Part shown: positions 9,676-19,843 of the stretch, piece by piece | Numbering within the stretch: the stretch's first letter is position 1 | Layout of the letters: each line of letters begins with the position of its first letter | Notes under the pieces: generated by a model | What the model was told of the DNA's origin: nothing | The model's input: the letters and a program-made list of their open reading frames with translations, nothing else | The model's database searches: none | Translations under genes and position numbers: made by a program | NCBI RefSeq assembly: GCF_000017405.1 | Contig: NC_009667.1 | Coordinates: forward strand, 2,652,001 to 2,716,000 | Source of the DNA: Brucella anthropi ATCC 49188 | GTDB taxonomy: Bacteria; Pseudomonadota; Alphaproteobacteria; Rhizobiales; Rhizobiaceae | DNA length: 64,000 bases | Direction: 5' to 3'

Positions 9676-10728
9676 TCACCACAAGGTCAGTTCCTTGTCA
9701 CCCAGATTTGCAAAATAGACATTGACCTGTTCGGGCTTCACTTCGTCGAGCGTTGCGGGTTTCCAGTTCGGCGCACCGTCCTTGTCTATGAGCAATGCGC
9801 GAACGCCTTCATAGAAATCGTGCGCTTCCAGCATCCGGTTGGCAATGCGGTATTCCATGCGCATGCAATCATCGAGATCGAGCGGACGACCATCGGCAAT
9901 CTGGCGGAAAGTAACCGCGACACTGGTTGGTGAACGCGTGGCGATCACCTTCACGATGTCCATTGCGGCCTTGCTGCCCGCTTCGGCTTCCTTTTCCAGC
10001 GAAGCCATGCAGTCGGCAAGCGTCGCGCCGGAAAAGCATTCCGCAATGATCTGGCGCGTTTCAACAGCGGTTTCAAAATCGGGATACTGGCTGCGCGTCA
10101 GAGCCGCATCAATGTCGGCGGTTGCAATGATGTCGTCCCGCAAATCATGCAGATCGCTTGCAGCGACGGCGTGTGTTGCAATTCCGCTTTGCAGGCAGTC
10201 GCCCCAGCGAATACGGTTGCCGGTCAGCGCAAGATAATATCCGAAATTGTCGTGCAGATGCGGCAGAAAAGCGCTGCCACCCACATCCGGGAAGAAGCCG
10301 ATGCCGGTTTCCGGCATGGCGAACATGGTGTTTTCCGTCACGATGCGGTGCGAACCGTGAACGGAAATGCCCGCACCACCGCCCATGACGATCCCGTTGA
10401 TCAGCGAGATATAGGGTTTTGGAAAACGGCCAATGCGCGCATTGAGCCGATATTCGTCGCGGAAGAATTCGTAAGCAGGTGTTCCGGCCTGACCGGCCTT
10501 GTAGGCGGCAACCACATCACCGCCCGCGCAGAATGCGCGCCCTTCGCCTTCGAGAATCACACAGGCCACTTCAGGATCGTCTTCCCAGGCCTGCAATGCG
10601 CGATCCAGCGCCAGAATCATTTTATGCGTGAGCGCATTGAGGGCCTCGGTCCGCGTAAGCTTCACAAGCCCCGCTTTTCCCTTGCGTTCAAAGCTGATTT
10701 CGCTGCCGCCGCCGAAGTCAATCTGCAT
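9676..10728 (-). CDS. 3-hydroxyisobutyryl-CoA hydrolase (enoyl-CoA hydratase family)
   Basis: A 350-aa crotonase-fold protein. Its length and the motifs EGRAFCAGGDVVAAY, GGGAGISVHGSHRIVTE and MPETGIGFFPDVGGS place it with 3-hydroxyisobutyryl-CoA hydrolases, which release free 3-hydroxyisobutyrate in valine breakdown, rather than with the shorter (about 260 aa) enoyl-CoA hydratases. The C-terminal part (FYEGVRALLIDKDGAPNW) is also typical. Followed closely by a small membrane protein gene. The annotation enoyl-CoA hydratase/isomerase would be the cautious alternative. Confidence 0.88.
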   Translation of the reverse strand: MQIDFGGGSEISFERKGKAGLVKLTRTEALNALTHKMILALDRALQAWEDDPEVACVILEGEGRAFCAGGDVVAAYKAGQAGTPAYEFFRDEYRLNARIGRFPKPYISLINGIVMGGGAGISVHGSHRIVTENTMFAMPETGIGFFPDVGGSAFLPHLHDNFGYYLALTGNRIRWGDCLQSGIATHAVAASDLHDLRDDIIATADIDAALTRSQYPDFETAVETRQIIAECFSGATLADCMASLEKEAEAGSKAAMDIVKVIATRSPTSVAVTFRQIADGRPLDLDDCMRMEYRIANRMLEAHDFYEGVRALLIDKDGAPNWKPATLDEVKPEQVNVYFANLGDKELTLW

Positions 10729-10894
10729 ATCGTGTCTCCCGTTCCATCAAATGGGTAGAAAGTGAGACGCCCCGCGTCAATCCTGCACAGGTCAATGTTC
10801 TTGGTTTCATCACTTTTCCCATGATAAACGGTGCGCATCCGATATCAGCCTCCAAAATTTGGGAATTAAGGCTTCACTTCTCGGGATTATTCAA

Positions 10895-11938
10895 ATGACC
10901 GACCGCCAATCCAAATATCTGCCCACCAATATCAGCCAGCATGTCGATGACGTTACCGGCAGCAGACGTCTGCGCCGTATGCGCAAGGCCGACTGGTCGC
11001 GCAGGCTGGTGCAGGAAACCCGGCTGACGGTCGATGATCTCATCCTGCCGTTCTTCCTGACCTATGGAACCGGTGTGGCAGAACCTGTGGAAGCAATGCC
11101 CGGTGTCGAACGCTATTCGGTCGACATGGCTGTTCGCATGGCGGAAAAAGCCGCCAGGCTCGGCATTCCCGCCATTGCCCCCTTCCCGCGCGAAAAGCTG
11201 GAAGTGAAGACTGAGGACGGCGCTTTCGTCGCAAGCCCGGACAATCTGATCAATCGCGCCGTGCGCGCAATCAAGAAGGAAGTGCCTGAAATCGGCATCA
11301 TCACCGACGCGGCGCTCGATCCCTTCACCACGCACGGCCATGACGGCATTTTGCGGAACGGCGAGATCGTCAACGACGAATCGGTCGCCATGGTGGTTCG
11401 TGGTGCGCTTTCGCAAGCTGAAGCCGGTGCGGATATCATTGCCCCGTCCGATATGATGGACGGTCGCGTCGGCGCCGTGCGTCAGGCGCTGGACGAACAT
11501 GGGTTCTGCCATCTGCCGATCATGTCTTATGCCACCAAATTCGCTTCCGCCTTTTATGGTCCTTATCGCGATGCCATCGGCACGCAGGGGCTGCTGAAGG
11601 GCGACAAGAAGACCTATTATCTCGACCCGGCCAATCCGGAAGAAGCCGTGCGCGAAGCCGAGCAGGATATTGCCGAAGGCGCAGATATGCTGATGGTCAA
11701 GCCGGGCTTGCCCTATCTCGACATCATCCATCGCCTGAAAAGCGAATTCCGCCTTCCCACCTATGCCTATCAGGTGTCGGGCGAATACGCGATGATCAAG
11801 GCCGCCGGGATCAATGGCTGGATCGACGAAGAAAAGGTGATGATGGAGAGCCTTATGGCGTTCAAGCGCGCCGGTTGTGACGGAATTCTTACTTACTTCG
11901 CAATCGAAGTGGCTGAAAAGCTTAAGCAACAGGGCTAA
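10895..11938 (+). CDS. hemB: Delta-aminolevulinic acid dehydratase (porphobilinogen synthase)
   Basis: HemB condenses two 5-aminolevulinate molecules to porphobilinogen in haem, corrin and chlorophyll synthesis. The 347-aa protein contains DLILPFFLTYG, the metal-site region DAALDPFTTHGHDGIL (without the Cys triad of zinc enzymes, as in Mg-dependent types), YATKFASAFYGPYRDA with the Schiff-base region, and MLMVKPGLPYLDII. I start at ATG 10895; a TTG-initiated extension upstream is not needed. It stands alone, divergent from the CoA hydrolase. Confidence 0.96.
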   Translation: MTDRQSKYLPTNISQHVDDVTGSRRLRRMRKADWSRRLVQETRLTVDDLILPFFLTYGTGVAEPVEAMPGVERYSVDMAVRMAEKAARLGIPAIAPFPREKLEVKTEDGAFVASPDNLINRAVRAIKKEVPEIGIITDAALDPFTTHGHDGILRNGEIVNDESVAMVVRGALSQAEAGADIIAPSDMMDGRVGAVRQALDEHGFCHLPIMSYATKFASAFYGPYRDAIGTQGLLKGDKKTYYLDPANPEEAVREAEQDIAEGADMLMVKPGLPYLDIIHRLKSEFRLPTYAYQVSGEYAMIKAAGINGWIDEEKVMMESLMAFKRAGCDGILTYFAIEVAEKLKQQG

Positions 11939-12087
11939 ACGGCAAGTCCTTTCGGCAGGAAATCTTCAAATTTCCTTGAAACCGCCGGTTTTGGTTACCA
12001 TGTTGATGACTGTTCCGCTGAGGTAGCGGGACAGCGCCGGTTGTCACACTCCCCCGGACGCTTCCTTGGAAACGACTGGAAGGAAAA

Positions 12088-12558
12088 ATGTCCGACCATA
12101 TTCTGCACGGCGAAGTCATGGGCCCGCGTTATGAAAGCCGCGCATTCTTTGAAGGCGTGCGCACGCGCCGTATTATGGCTTTTCTTATCGACTACCTGAT
12201 TGTCTTTCTGCTCTGCATCCCGGCAGCAATCGTCATTGCAATCCTCGGCATCATTACGCTCAGCCTTGGCTGGATGCTCTATGGCATCATGTTTCCAATG
12301 GTGGCGTTGTTTTACATTGCACGCACTCTGGGTGGACCGCAGCAAGCCACCAAAGGCATGCAGATGATGAACATCAAGCTCGTCCGGCTCGAAGGCGGTA
12401 CGGTCGATCCGATGCTCGCAATCGTGCACACGGTTCTGTTCTGGGGTCTCAACGTGGTGCTGACACCGCTGATCCTGCTCGCTTCGCTGGTTCTCGACCG
12501 CAAGCGCACGGTGCACGATCTTCTGCTTGGCACGGCTGTGATCCGTTCAGATCGATAA
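12088..12558 (+). CDS. RDD family membrane protein
   Basis: A 156-aa inner-membrane protein with an RDD domain: TRRIMAFLIDYLIVFLLCIP (the R and D in the first helix), a second pair of helices around LGWMLYGIMFPMVALFY, and a C-terminal LDRKRTVHDLLLGTAVI. RDD proteins are poorly understood; some act in ion homeostasis or as transporters. It lies between hemB and bpt, the arrangement hemB-RDD-bpt being one I recall from related genomes. GGAAGGAAAA precedes the ATG. Confidence 0.85.
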   Translation: MSDHILHGEVMGPRYESRAFFEGVRTRRIMAFLIDYLIVFLLCIPAAIVIAILGIITLSLGWMLYGIMFPMVALFYIARTLGGPQQATKGMQMMNIKLVRLEGGTVDPMLAIVHTVLFWGLNVVLTPLILLASLVLDRKRTVHDLLLGTAVIRSDR

Positions 12559-12578
12559 ACGCATAGAGTTGAATCAAC

Positions 12579-12618
12579 GCATCGACCCCAAAGTCTATTC
12601 GGATTTTCGGGTCGATGC
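12579..12618 (+). terminator. Hairpin after the RDD gene
   Basis: Ten-base arms GCATCGACCC / GGGTCGATGC around a 20-base loop, followed by ATCAAAAAAAATC. A second imperfect palindrome follows (12638-12683, outer arms GAGCCG / CGGCTC). Likely transcript end or RNA-stabilising structure. Confidence 0.55.
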
Positions 12619-12716
12619 TTCAGATCAAAAAAAATCAGAGCCGGCTGCGCAAAATGCCTATTGACGTTTTGTGCCGTCGGCTCAATCTTTAGAGATAGTA
12701 TCGTGATGGTTTTGCC

Positions 12717-12775
12717 AGAGCATTTCCAACAAAAGTGCGAAGCGGTTTTGTGTAGGAAAATGCGTCAAAGCGAAT
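12717..12775 (+). repeat. Dispersed ~58-bp repeat, copy A
   Basis: Begins AGAGCATTTCC and contains CAAAAGTGCG and AGCGGTTTTG. The same sequence, with a few changes, occurs at 29341 in this orientation and at 19774 and 50791 inverted. It is intergenic, just upstream of bpt. Confidence 0.75.
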
Positions 12776-12801
12776 AAGTTAAGCCATTTCGTGGATATTG
12801 A

Positions 12802-13551
12802 ATGACCCATCAACCGCAACAGTCTCCGCAGTTCTTTCTGACAGCTCCGTCGCCTTGTCCCTATCTTGAGGGTCAGATGGAGCGAAAAGTCTTTACGCAT
12901 CTGGTCGGCGACAAAGCGAACGAGATCAACGATCTTCTGACCCAAGGCGGTTTCCGCCGTTCCCAGAACATTGCCTATCGTCCGGCTTGCGAACTGTGCA
13001 GGGCCTGCATATCCGTTCGCATCCTTGCCGGAGAGTTCAAGATGACGCGCAACATGCGCCGCGTCTGGACGCAGAATAATGACCTGATCGGGCGCGTGCA
13101 CAAAGCCCAGCCCAGCACCGAACAATATGCACTTTTTCGCGATTATCTCGACGCGCGCCATCGTTCCGGCGGCATGTCGGACATGACTGTCCTCGACTAT
13201 GCGATGATGATCGAGGATACGCATGTAAACACGCAGATCATCGAATATCGCAAGCGCGGCCCGGAAAGCTTCATCAGCGCCAAAGGCGACGGCGAGCTGA
13301 TCGCCGTAGCGCTCACCGACGTGATGGCCGACGGCCTGTCAATGGTTTATTCGTTCTTCTCACCGCATATGCATGACCGGTCGCTTGGAACCTACATGAT
13401 CCTCGATCATATCCAGCGCGCACACGCCGCCGGTCTGCCGCATGTCTATCTCGGCTATTGGGTCGAGGGATCACGCAAGATGCAATACAAGATCCGCTTT
13501 ACCCCGCAGGAGCATCTGGGCCCCCGCGGCTGGCAGAGGTTTGAAGGGTAA
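12802..13551 (+). CDS. bpt: Aspartate/glutamate leucyltransferase Bpt
   Basis: Bpt transfers leucine from Leu-tRNA to N-terminal Asp or Glu of proteins, marking them for ClpS/ClpAP in the bacterial N-degron pathway. The 249-aa protein has the N-terminal domain with [16 protein letters not shown] and the cluster [13 protein letters not shown], and a C-terminal GNAT-like domain with [19 protein letters not shown] and [15 protein letters not shown] residues ([15 protein letters not shown]). The family is also annotated as arginyltransferase (ate); bacterial members of this type use leucine. Confidence 0.92.
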   Translation: MTHQPQQSPQFFLTAPSPCPYLEGQMERKVFTHLVGDKANEINDLLTQGGFRRSQNIAYRPACELCRACISVRILAGEFKMTRNMRRVWTQNNDLIGRVHKAQPSTEQYALFRDYLDARHRSGGMSDMTVLDYAMMIEDTHVNTQIIEYRKRGPESFISAKGDGELIAVALTDVMADGLSMVYSFFSPHMHDRSLGTYMILDHIQRAHAAGLPHVYLGYWVEGSRKMQYKIRFTPQEHLGPRGWQRFEG

Positions 13552-13558
13552 AAGTCCC

Positions 13559-13897
13559 TCACAAATCCCGTATAGAGTGCCTTTTTTGAATCTCCGAAGC
13601 CAATGCCTCCAGAACATCTGGTGCGGTTACGGGATAATCCATTATGCTAAAATTCCCATCTCGCGCTGAACCAGAAAAGAAATAAAGCTCATAATGGTCA
13701 TCATGAACCTCAACTTCTATTTTTCCGTCCTTCCATAATAGGCGTACAGTCGGCCAATATCCTCTGCTTGCTACTTCGGGTGGGAAGCCAGCAGCGCGGG
13801 TGGCAGTAATAAGGCTGGCAGCGTGTTTGAGAGCAACTTCGGTCGGGCGCTCGTCCACCTGCCAAAAGCACCTGATGCCGCTCCAAATATTATCCAT
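13559..13897 (-). CDS. Hypothetical protein, 112 aa
   Basis: I do not recognise a family. The protein is soluble, slightly acidic, and begins MDNIWSGIRCFWQVDERPTE; a central WKDGKIEVEVHDDHYELYFF stretch looks like two beta strands. The gene is convergent with bpt, ending eight bases from its stop, and 43 bases from the parC stop on the same strand. It appears more A/T-rich than either neighbour, which may mean recent acquisition. Codon use is coherent enough to consider it a real gene. Confidence 0.55.
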   Translation of the reverse strand: MDNIWSGIRCFWQVDERPTEVALKHAASLITATRAAGFPPEVASRGYWPTVRLLWKDGKIEVEVHDDHYELYFFSGSARDGNFSIMDYPVTAPDVLEALASEIQKRHSIRDL

Positions 13898-13940
13898 CCG
13901 ATCAGCCTAAGCCTGCGAACCCATCCTCACAACGCCCAAT

Positions 13941-16253
13941 TCAGAATCTACCCGAACGCGGGAAGCCCTTCGGCACCAGACGGCCCGCAGAGGCGCGCGC
14001 GCCGATCCATTCCACAAGCTCTTCCTTGCTGCGATTGAAGGTGCGCTCTGCCGAATCCTGCCAGGAAAGCCCGTCGGCAATTGCAAAGGTGCGGACGTCG
14101 GACACACCGCCATCCTTGTATTTTTGCAGGCGCACGCCCTTGCCGCGGGTCATTTCCGGAATGTCGGAAAGCGGGAAGACCACCATCTTGCGGTTCTCGC
14201 CCACCACCGCGATATGGTCGCCGGAAACGCGCTGGCAAAGTTTCGCCTCGTCCGGCGCCTTGACGTTCATCACCTGCTTGCCCTTGCGGGTGTTGGCCAC
14301 AGCCTCGCTTTCGGGAACGATGAAACCGTTACCCTCGTGGCTGACGAGAAGCAGTTTCGCCGCCGGATCGTGCACGAAGGCTGTCAGAATGTCCTGATCG
14401 TTTTCCATATCGACAAGGATGCGGATCGGCTCTCCATGGCCGCGACCGCCCGGAAGCGTGTTCGCGCCGATGGTGAAGAACTTGCCGCCTGTCGTGAAGA
14501 ACAGCAGCTTGTCGGTCGTCTCGGCATGGAAAGCGAGTTTGAGCTTGTCGCCCTCCTTGAAGGCGAGCGTCGAGAAATCGGCCAGATGCCCCTTCATCGC
14601 GCGCAGCCAGCCCTTTTCGGATACAACGATCGTGACCGGCTCGCGCTCGATCATTGCCTGATGAATGTCTTCCAGATCGTGGGTTGGCGCGTCGGCGAAG
14701 GTCGTGCGGCGCGCACCAAGCTCGGTCTTCGGGCCGAACTTTTCGCGTACCGACTTGATTTCGGCGCTGATCTTCTTCCACTGGCGTGTGCCCGAAGCGA
14801 GCAACCCTTCGAGATCGGTCTTCTCGACGGTGAGATCGTCGAACTCCTTGCGGATTTCGAATTCCTCGAGCTTGCGCAACGAACGCAGGCGCATATTGAG
14901 GATCGACTCGGCCTGAACGTCGGTCAGCTCGAAGGTCCGCATCAGGTCCTGCTTCGGCTCATCCTCCTCGCGGATGATGCGGATCACTTCATCCAGATTA
15001 AGATAGGCGATCAGGAAGCCGCCAAGGATTTCCAGGCGTCTTTCGATTTCCGCCAGACGGAATTGCGAACGGCGGACAAGCACTTCCTTGCGATGGTCGA
15101 GCCACTCGCGCAGAACGCTGCCCAACGACAGAACATTCGGCACCTTGCCATGTGACAGCACGTTCATGTTCAGCGAAACGCGGCTTTCCAGCTCGGTCAG
15201 CTTGAAAAGCGATTCCATCAGCAGTTCAGGATCGACCGTCCTGTTCTTCGGCTCCAGAACGATACGGATGTCTTCCGCCGACTCGTCACGAATGTCGTCG
15301 AGCAATGGCAGCTTCTTTGCCAGCAGCAGCTCGGCAATCTTTTCGATCAGGCGCGATTTCTGAACCTGATAGGGAATTTCGGTGACGACGATCACCCAGG
15401 TGCCGCGATTGCCCTCTTCCTTCTCCCAGCGCGCACGGACGCGAAATGCGCCGCGGCCCGTGCGATAGGCTTCCAGGATATTGCCATGCTCTTCGACAAG
15501 GATGCCGCCGGTCGGGAAATCCGGGCCACGCACCTTGCACTTCAACAGAGCAGCCGGGTCGGTCTCGGCTTCGCGCTTCAGTTCTTCCCATTGCTCCGGC
15601 GAGGTAACGAGTTCCTCAACCGGCGCGTCAGGATGATTGATGATATAGAGCGCCGACGAGCAAAGCTCCGCCACGTTATGTGGCGGAATATTGGTCGCCA
15701 TGCCGACCGCAATGCCCGCCGAACCGTTTGCAAGCAGGTTCGGGAAAGCGCCCGGCAGAACGATCGGCTCTTCGTCCTCTTCATTATAGGTCGGGCGGAA
15801 ATCGATGGCGTTTTCGTTGATGCCTTCCAGCAGCAACGTCGCCACTTCCGTCATACGCGCTTCGGTGTAACGCATGGCAGCCGCGTTATCGCCGTCGATA
15901 TTGCCGAAGTTGCCCTGCCCGTCCACGAGCGGATAACGCACCGCGAAATCCTGCGCCAGACGCACCAGCGCATCGTAGATCGACGCATCGCCATGCGGAT
16001 GGAACTTACCCATCACATCACCGACGATACGGGCGCATTTTGCATAGGCCTGATCGGGATTGAGACGCAGCAGACGCATGGCGTGCATGATGCGACGATG
16101 CACCGGCTTCAAGCCGTCGCGCACGTCCGGCAGCGCACGATGCATGATCGTCGACAGCGCATAAGCGAGGTAACGTTCCTCGAGAGCCGATTTGAGATCG
16201 ACCCGTTCGATGTGTTCTTCGCCGTCATCCGGCGGAATCAGACTTTTTCCCAT
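13941..16253 (-). CDS. parC: DNA topoisomerase IV subunit A
   Basis: ParC is the DNA-cleaving subunit of topoisomerase IV, which unlinks daughter chromosomes. The 770-aa protein begins [14 protein letters not shown] at 16253; the extension to 16304 is unsupported. It shows [14 protein letters not shown], the helix-turn-helix region [20 protein letters not shown] and the active-site Tyr129 in [10 protein letters not shown], then the coiled-coil tower and a short beta-propeller C-terminus (shorter than GyrA, which argues for ParC). In the quinolone region the residues equivalent to E. coli Ser80 and Glu84 are Ala90 and Asp94. Confidence 0.95.
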   Translation of the reverse strand: MGKSLIPPDDGEEHIERVDLKSALEERYLAYALSTIMHRALPDVRDGLKPVHRRIMHAMRLLRLNPDQAYAKCARIVGDVMGKFHPHGDASIYDALVRLAQDFAVRYPLVDGQGNFGNIDGDNAAAMRYTEARMTEVATLLLEGINENAIDFRPTYNEEDEEPIVLPGAFPNLLANGSAGIAVGMATNIPPHNVAELCSSALYIINHPDAPVEELVTSPEQWEELKREAETDPAALLKCKVRGPDFPTGGILVEEHGNILEAYRTGRGAFRVRARWEKEEGNRGTWVIVVTEIPYQVQKSRLIEKIAELLLAKKLPLLDDIRDESAEDIRIVLEPKNRTVDPELLMESLFKLTELESRVSLNMNVLSHGKVPNVLSLGSVLREWLDHRKEVLVRRSQFRLAEIERRLEILGGFLIAYLNLDEVIRIIREEDEPKQDLMRTFELTDVQAESILNMRLRSLRKLEEFEIRKEFDDLTVEKTDLEGLLASGTRQWKKISAEIKSVREKFGPKTELGARRTTFADAPTHDLEDIHQAMIEREPVTIVVSEKGWLRAMKGHLADFSTLAFKEGDKLKLAFHAETTDKLLFFTTGGKFFTIGANTLPGGRGHGEPIRILVDMENDQDILTAFVHDPAAKLLLVSHEGNGFIVPESEAVANTRKGKQVMNVKAPDEAKLCQRVSGDHIAVVGENRKMVVFPLSDIPEMTRGKGVRLQKYKDGGVSDVRTFAIADGLSWQDSAERTFNRSKEELVEWIGARASAGRLVPKGFPRSGRF

Positions 16254-16476
16254 GTCTCTCAGTACCAACTGCGCGATTCGCCAGCAAGACTTCAGGAGAA
16301 CCAATCCAGTACATTAGTGTGTAATAGTCGCAATCCTGCCGCCATTTGTGTCCTATAGAGCTATTGGGGGCAAGTTTCCCCGGCTGCAATCGCAGGATGA
16401 GGAAATCATGTTGTTATTGCGAGTGATTTCCGCCTATGAATGCCGCGCTATATTAGAGATTAGGCAGGAGCTTCGA

Positions 16477-17673
16477 ATGCAGGTTTTCGTCAATATCAAG
16501 CCAGCGGCACGTGTTTTGGCTGCAGGTACAGCGCTTTCGCTGATTTTCGGCAGCGCGGCCATGGCAGCTGACGCCAATGCAGTCGCCGAGCGTATCAAGG
16601 CACTTTATGCGAAACAGGGCGGCGAACTGAGCTTCGCCAATGTTCAGGCGAACGGCTCCGACATCGTGCTCCAGGGCACCAAGATCAAGCTGCCGACAGT
16701 GGGCGAAAAAGAAACCGCCCTCGGCGACGTGACGCTCCAGAACGTTCAGGATGCGCCGGACGGCGGCTACAGCATCGAACAGGTCACCGTGCCCGATCTT
16801 GCCTTTGCTGGCGAGGAAGACAAGAACGACAAGGCCGAGATCAAGGGCCTTGCCATGCAGAACGTGCATATTCCGTCGGAAACCGCCAAGGGTCCGCTCA
16901 ACAGCATGGTCATGTACGACAAGCTGAAGATTGACGAAATCCAGTTCGGCACCCCCGGCACGGATGGCGCCACCGTAAAGGGGTTCGACCTGTCGCTCGA
17001 CACCTCCAACAAGGCCGAGAAGATCGGCTATGTCTGGACCATCGCCAATATCGACGCGACCTTTGAGAAGGGCGGCAAGAACCCGCTTGCACCGCTCGAC
17101 ATGAACACCTTCAACGGCTCGCTGAACTCCAAGGGCAGCTGGTCGCCGACTTCGGGCGACACATCGCTGGACCAGCTGGAACTTCAGGCCGAGGAACTCG
17201 GCAAGATCAACATCACCGGCAGCCTCGGTGGCTATGATCTGGCCTTCCTCGAAGCCGTCCAGAAGACACAGGAAAACATGAGCAAGGCCGATGCAGACAA
17301 GGATGCTGCCGGACTTGCAATTCTGGGTCTGGCGGAACAGCTGAACCTGAAGAACCTGTCGATCCGCTTCGACAACGAAACCCTGACCCAGAAGCTTCTC
17401 GACTATTACGGCAAGCAGCAGGGCGCCGATGGCAAGCAGCTTGGCGAGCAGATGAAGATGATGGTTCCGCTGATGGCGACACAGCTCAAGAACCCGGATT
17501 TTGCCCAGCAGCTCAAGGCTGCATCCGACAAGTTCTTCGACGATCCGAAGTCACTGACCATCAGCGCATCGCCGGACCAGCCGGTGACTTTCGCTTCCAT
17601 CGTTGCCACCGCATCGCTGGACCCGACAAAGATCATCCAGCTTCTCAAAGTCAGCGTCGACGCCAATAATTAA
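16477..17673 (+). CDS. Exported protein of unknown function, 398 aa
   Basis: A secreted protein with a clear Sec signal (hydrophobic core VLAAGTALSLIFGSAAMA, cleavage before ADANA). The start at 16477 has GGAG eight bases upstream; longer reading to 16348 lacks one. The mature protein, about 365 aa, is rich in beta-prone repeats such as LQGTKIKLPTVGEKETALGDVTL and later LEQAE/LNLKNLSIRFDNETLT segments, and an amphipathic helix around AVQKTQENMSKADADKD. No catalytic motif seen. It may be an envelope protein with lipid-binding or structural role, but that is a guess. A strong terminator follows at once. Confidence 0.8.
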   Translation: MQVFVNIKPAARVLAAGTALSLIFGSAAMAADANAVAERIKALYAKQGGELSFANVQANGSDIVLQGTKIKLPTVGEKETALGDVTLQNVQDAPDGGYSIEQVTVPDLAFAGEEDKNDKAEIKGLAMQNVHIPSETAKGPLNSMVMYDKLKIDEIQFGTPGTDGATVKGFDLSLDTSNKAEKIGYVWTIANIDATFEKGGKNPLAPLDMNTFNGSLNSKGSWSPTSGDTSLDQLELQAEELGKINITGSLGGYDLAFLEAVQKTQENMSKADADKDAAGLAILGLAEQLNLKNLSIRFDNETLTQKLLDYYGKQQGADGKQLGEQMKMMVPLMATQLKNPDFAQQLKAASDKFFDDPKSLTISASPDQPVTFASIVATASLDPTKIIQLLKVSVDANN

Positions 17674-17680
17674 AACGAAC

Positions 17681-17710
17681 AAGCCCGGTGAGGAAATTCA
17701 CCGGGCTTTT
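17681..17710 (+). terminator. Terminator after the 398-aa exported protein
   Basis: Perfect 11-bp stem AAGCCCGGTGA / TCACCGGGCTT, loop of six or seven bases, followed by TTCTTC on the plus strand. Confidence 0.9.
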
Positions 17711-17721
17711 CTTCAACTAAC

Positions 17722-17748
17722 AAAAACCCGGCTCAAGGCCGGGTTTTT
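17722..17748 (-). terminator. Terminator after aspS
   Basis: Perfect 11-bp stem AAAAACCCGGC / GCCGGGTTTTT with a five-base loop; it has T-runs on both strands and so can also back up the neighbouring plus-strand terminator. Confidence 0.9.
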
Positions 17749-17767
17749 ACTTTTTTATAAAGGTCGT

Positions 17768-19555
17768 TTAGCTCTTCTGAACCGGAGCCAGACGAATATG
17801 CAGGTCGCGCAGCTGCGCGGGCGACACATCCGAAGGCGCGTTCATCAGAAGATCGAGCGCCTGCTGGTTCATCGGGAACAGCGAGATTTCGCGCAGGTTC
17901 TTTGCACCGACCAGAAGCATGATGACGCGGTCGATACCGGCAGCCATGCCGCCATGCGGAGGTGCACCGTACTGGAACGCACGATAAAGACCGCCGAAAC
18001 GCTCTTCCACGTCCTGCTGGCTCAAGCCAACCTTTTCAAATGCCTTGACCATGACGTCCGGCAGCTGGTTACGGATCGAACCCGAGGCAATTTCGAAGCC
18101 GTTGCAGACGAGATCGTACTGGTAAGCCTTGATCGCAAGCGGGTCCTGGTTTTCCAGAGCGTCCATACCGCCCTGCGGCATGGAGAACGGATTGTGTGCG
18201 AAGTCGAGCTTCTTGTTGTCTTCGTCCCATTCGTAGAACGGGAAGTCGATGATCCATGCCAGTTCGAAACGATCACGATCGACGAGGTTCAACTCTTCGC
18301 CAGCGCGCGTGCGGGCATCGCCAGCGAACTTGTAGAACTTGGACGGCAGACCGGCAACGAAGAAGCAGGCATCGCCGTCTTCGAGACCCATCTGCGTGCG
18401 GATCGCTTCCGTGCGCTCTTCACCGATGTTCTTGGCAATCGGACCAGCGCCTTCAAGCTTGTCACCTTCCTTGCGCCAGAAGATATAGCCGAGACCCGGC
18501 TGGCCTTCGCTTTGCGCCCAGGAATTCATGCGGTCACAGAATGCGCGCGAACCGCCGGTCTTGGCCGGAATTGCCCAGACTTCGACCTTCGGATCGTTGG
18601 CGATCATGTTTGCGAAGACCTTGAAGCCCGAACCGGCGAAATGCTCGGTCACAGCCTGCATTTCAATCGGGTTACGCAAATCCGGCTTGTCCGAACCATA
18701 GGTGCGGATCGCATCGTCATAGGCAATGCGACGGAACTGCTGCGTCACCGGCTTGCCTTCGGCAAACTCTTCGAAGATGCCGCGCATGACTGGTTCCATC
18801 GTTTCCCATACTTCTTCTTGGGTTACGAAGCTCATTTCGAGGTCGAGCTGGTAGAACTCGCCCGGCAGACGGTCTGCCCGCGGGTCTTCGTCGCGGAAGC
18901 ACGGCGCGATCTGGAAGTAGCGGTCGAAACCGGCAACCATCAGAAGCTGTTTGTACTGCTGCGGCGCCTGCGGCAACGCGTAGAACTTGCCTTCATGAAT
19001 ACGGCTCGGCACGAGGAAGTCGCGCGCGCCTTCCGGCGAGGAAGCTGTCAGGATCGGCGTGGTGAACTCATTGAAGCCGATTTCGGTCATGCGGCGACGC
19101 ATCGCGGCAATGATCTTGGTGCGGCTCATGATGTTCTTGTGCAGCGTTTCACGGCGAAGGTCGAGGAAACGGTACTTCAGGCGGATATCTTCCGGGTAGT
19201 CCGGCTCGCCGAATACAGGCAGCGGCAATTCCTTGGCAGCGGCCAGCACTTCGATTTCGGTTGCGAAGATTTCGACTTCGCCAGTTGGCAGATTCGTATT
19301 GACCGCATCGCCTGCGCGGGCCTTCACTTCACCATCGACACGGATAACCCATTCGCCGCGAACGGTTTCGGCAACCTTGAAGGCGGGCGAATCGGGATCG
19401 GCCACGATCTGGGTAATGCCATAATGATCGCGAAGATCGATGAAGAGAATGCCGCCATGGTCACGGACGCGGTGAACCCATCCGGAAAGGCGAACGTTCG
19501 AACCAACGTCCGTCTTGCGAAGGGCTGCGCAGGTATGGCTGCGGTAACGGTGCAT
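17768..19555 (-). CDS. aspS: Aspartyl-tRNA synthetase
   Basis: Class II aminoacyl-tRNA synthetase of bacterial type, 595 aa. It has the N-terminal OB-fold ([24 protein letters not shown]), motif 1/2 regions with [13 protein letters not shown] and [22 protein letters not shown], the GAD insertion domain, and motif 3 with [16 protein letters not shown]. Alphaproteobacterial AspRS of this length is often non-discriminating, charging tRNA-Asn as well where AsnRS is absent; that cannot be told from this window. Convergent terminators separate it from the gene before it. Confidence 0.97.
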   Translation of the reverse strand: MHRYRSHTCAALRKTDVGSNVRLSGWVHRVRDHGGILFIDLRDHYGITQIVADPDSPAFKVAETVRGEWVIRVDGEVKARAGDAVNTNLPTGEVEIFATEIEVLAAAKELPLPVFGEPDYPEDIRLKYRFLDLRRETLHKNIMSRTKIIAAMRRRMTEIGFNEFTTPILTASSPEGARDFLVPSRIHEGKFYALPQAPQQYKQLLMVAGFDRYFQIAPCFRDEDPRADRLPGEFYQLDLEMSFVTQEEVWETMEPVMRGIFEEFAEGKPVTQQFRRIAYDDAIRTYGSDKPDLRNPIEMQAVTEHFAGSGFKVFANMIANDPKVEVWAIPAKTGGSRAFCDRMNSWAQSEGQPGLGYIFWRKEGDKLEGAGPIAKNIGEERTEAIRTQMGLEDGDACFFVAGLPSKFYKFAGDARTRAGEELNLVDRDRFELAWIIDFPFYEWDEDNKKLDFAHNPFSMPQGGMDALENQDPLAIKAYQYDLVCNGFEIASGSIRNQLPDVMVKAFEKVGLSQQDVEERFGGLYRAFQYGAPPHGGMAAGIDRVIMLLVGAKNLREISLFPMNQQALDLLMNAPSDVSPAQLRDLHIRLAPVQKS

Positions 19556-19773
19556 GATTTCTGCCTTTGGAATAATAAGTCAGTCCTTGCTGACGGAAAC
19601 GCTTTAAATTCTCGCGGAAAAGCGCATTTTGACCGGGTTTTGTCAAGTCTGCATTCCCTGCGGGTTTTGGTGTTAAACCACCTTGACGTAACGTGTCGAC
19701 AAAAAACACTATGTGCGTATTAAGTGGAGCGCCAGTTCCTGATTATTTCGCGACAAGCGGCAAAGCTCTGTCT

Positions 19774-19832
19774 CTTTGTTTTGTCGCATTATCCGACGCA
19801 AAACCGCTTCGCACTTTTGCTGGAAATGCTCT
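19774..19832 (-). repeat. Dispersed ~58-bp repeat, copy B
   Basis: Inverted relative to the copies at 12717 and 29341: it ends AAAGTGC-type sequence as GCACTTTTGCTGGAAATGCT then CT. It ends only 11 bases before the rnd start codon, so the rnd leader and ribosome-binding region abut the repeat. Confidence 0.75.
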
Positions 19833-19843
19833 AAAAGGTAGAC

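Noticed and set aside
17603..19723. 706-codon plus-strand ORF opposite aspS
   Set aside because: GC-rich codon bias leaves the antisense frame open; the protein has no known motif and the start lies inside another gene.
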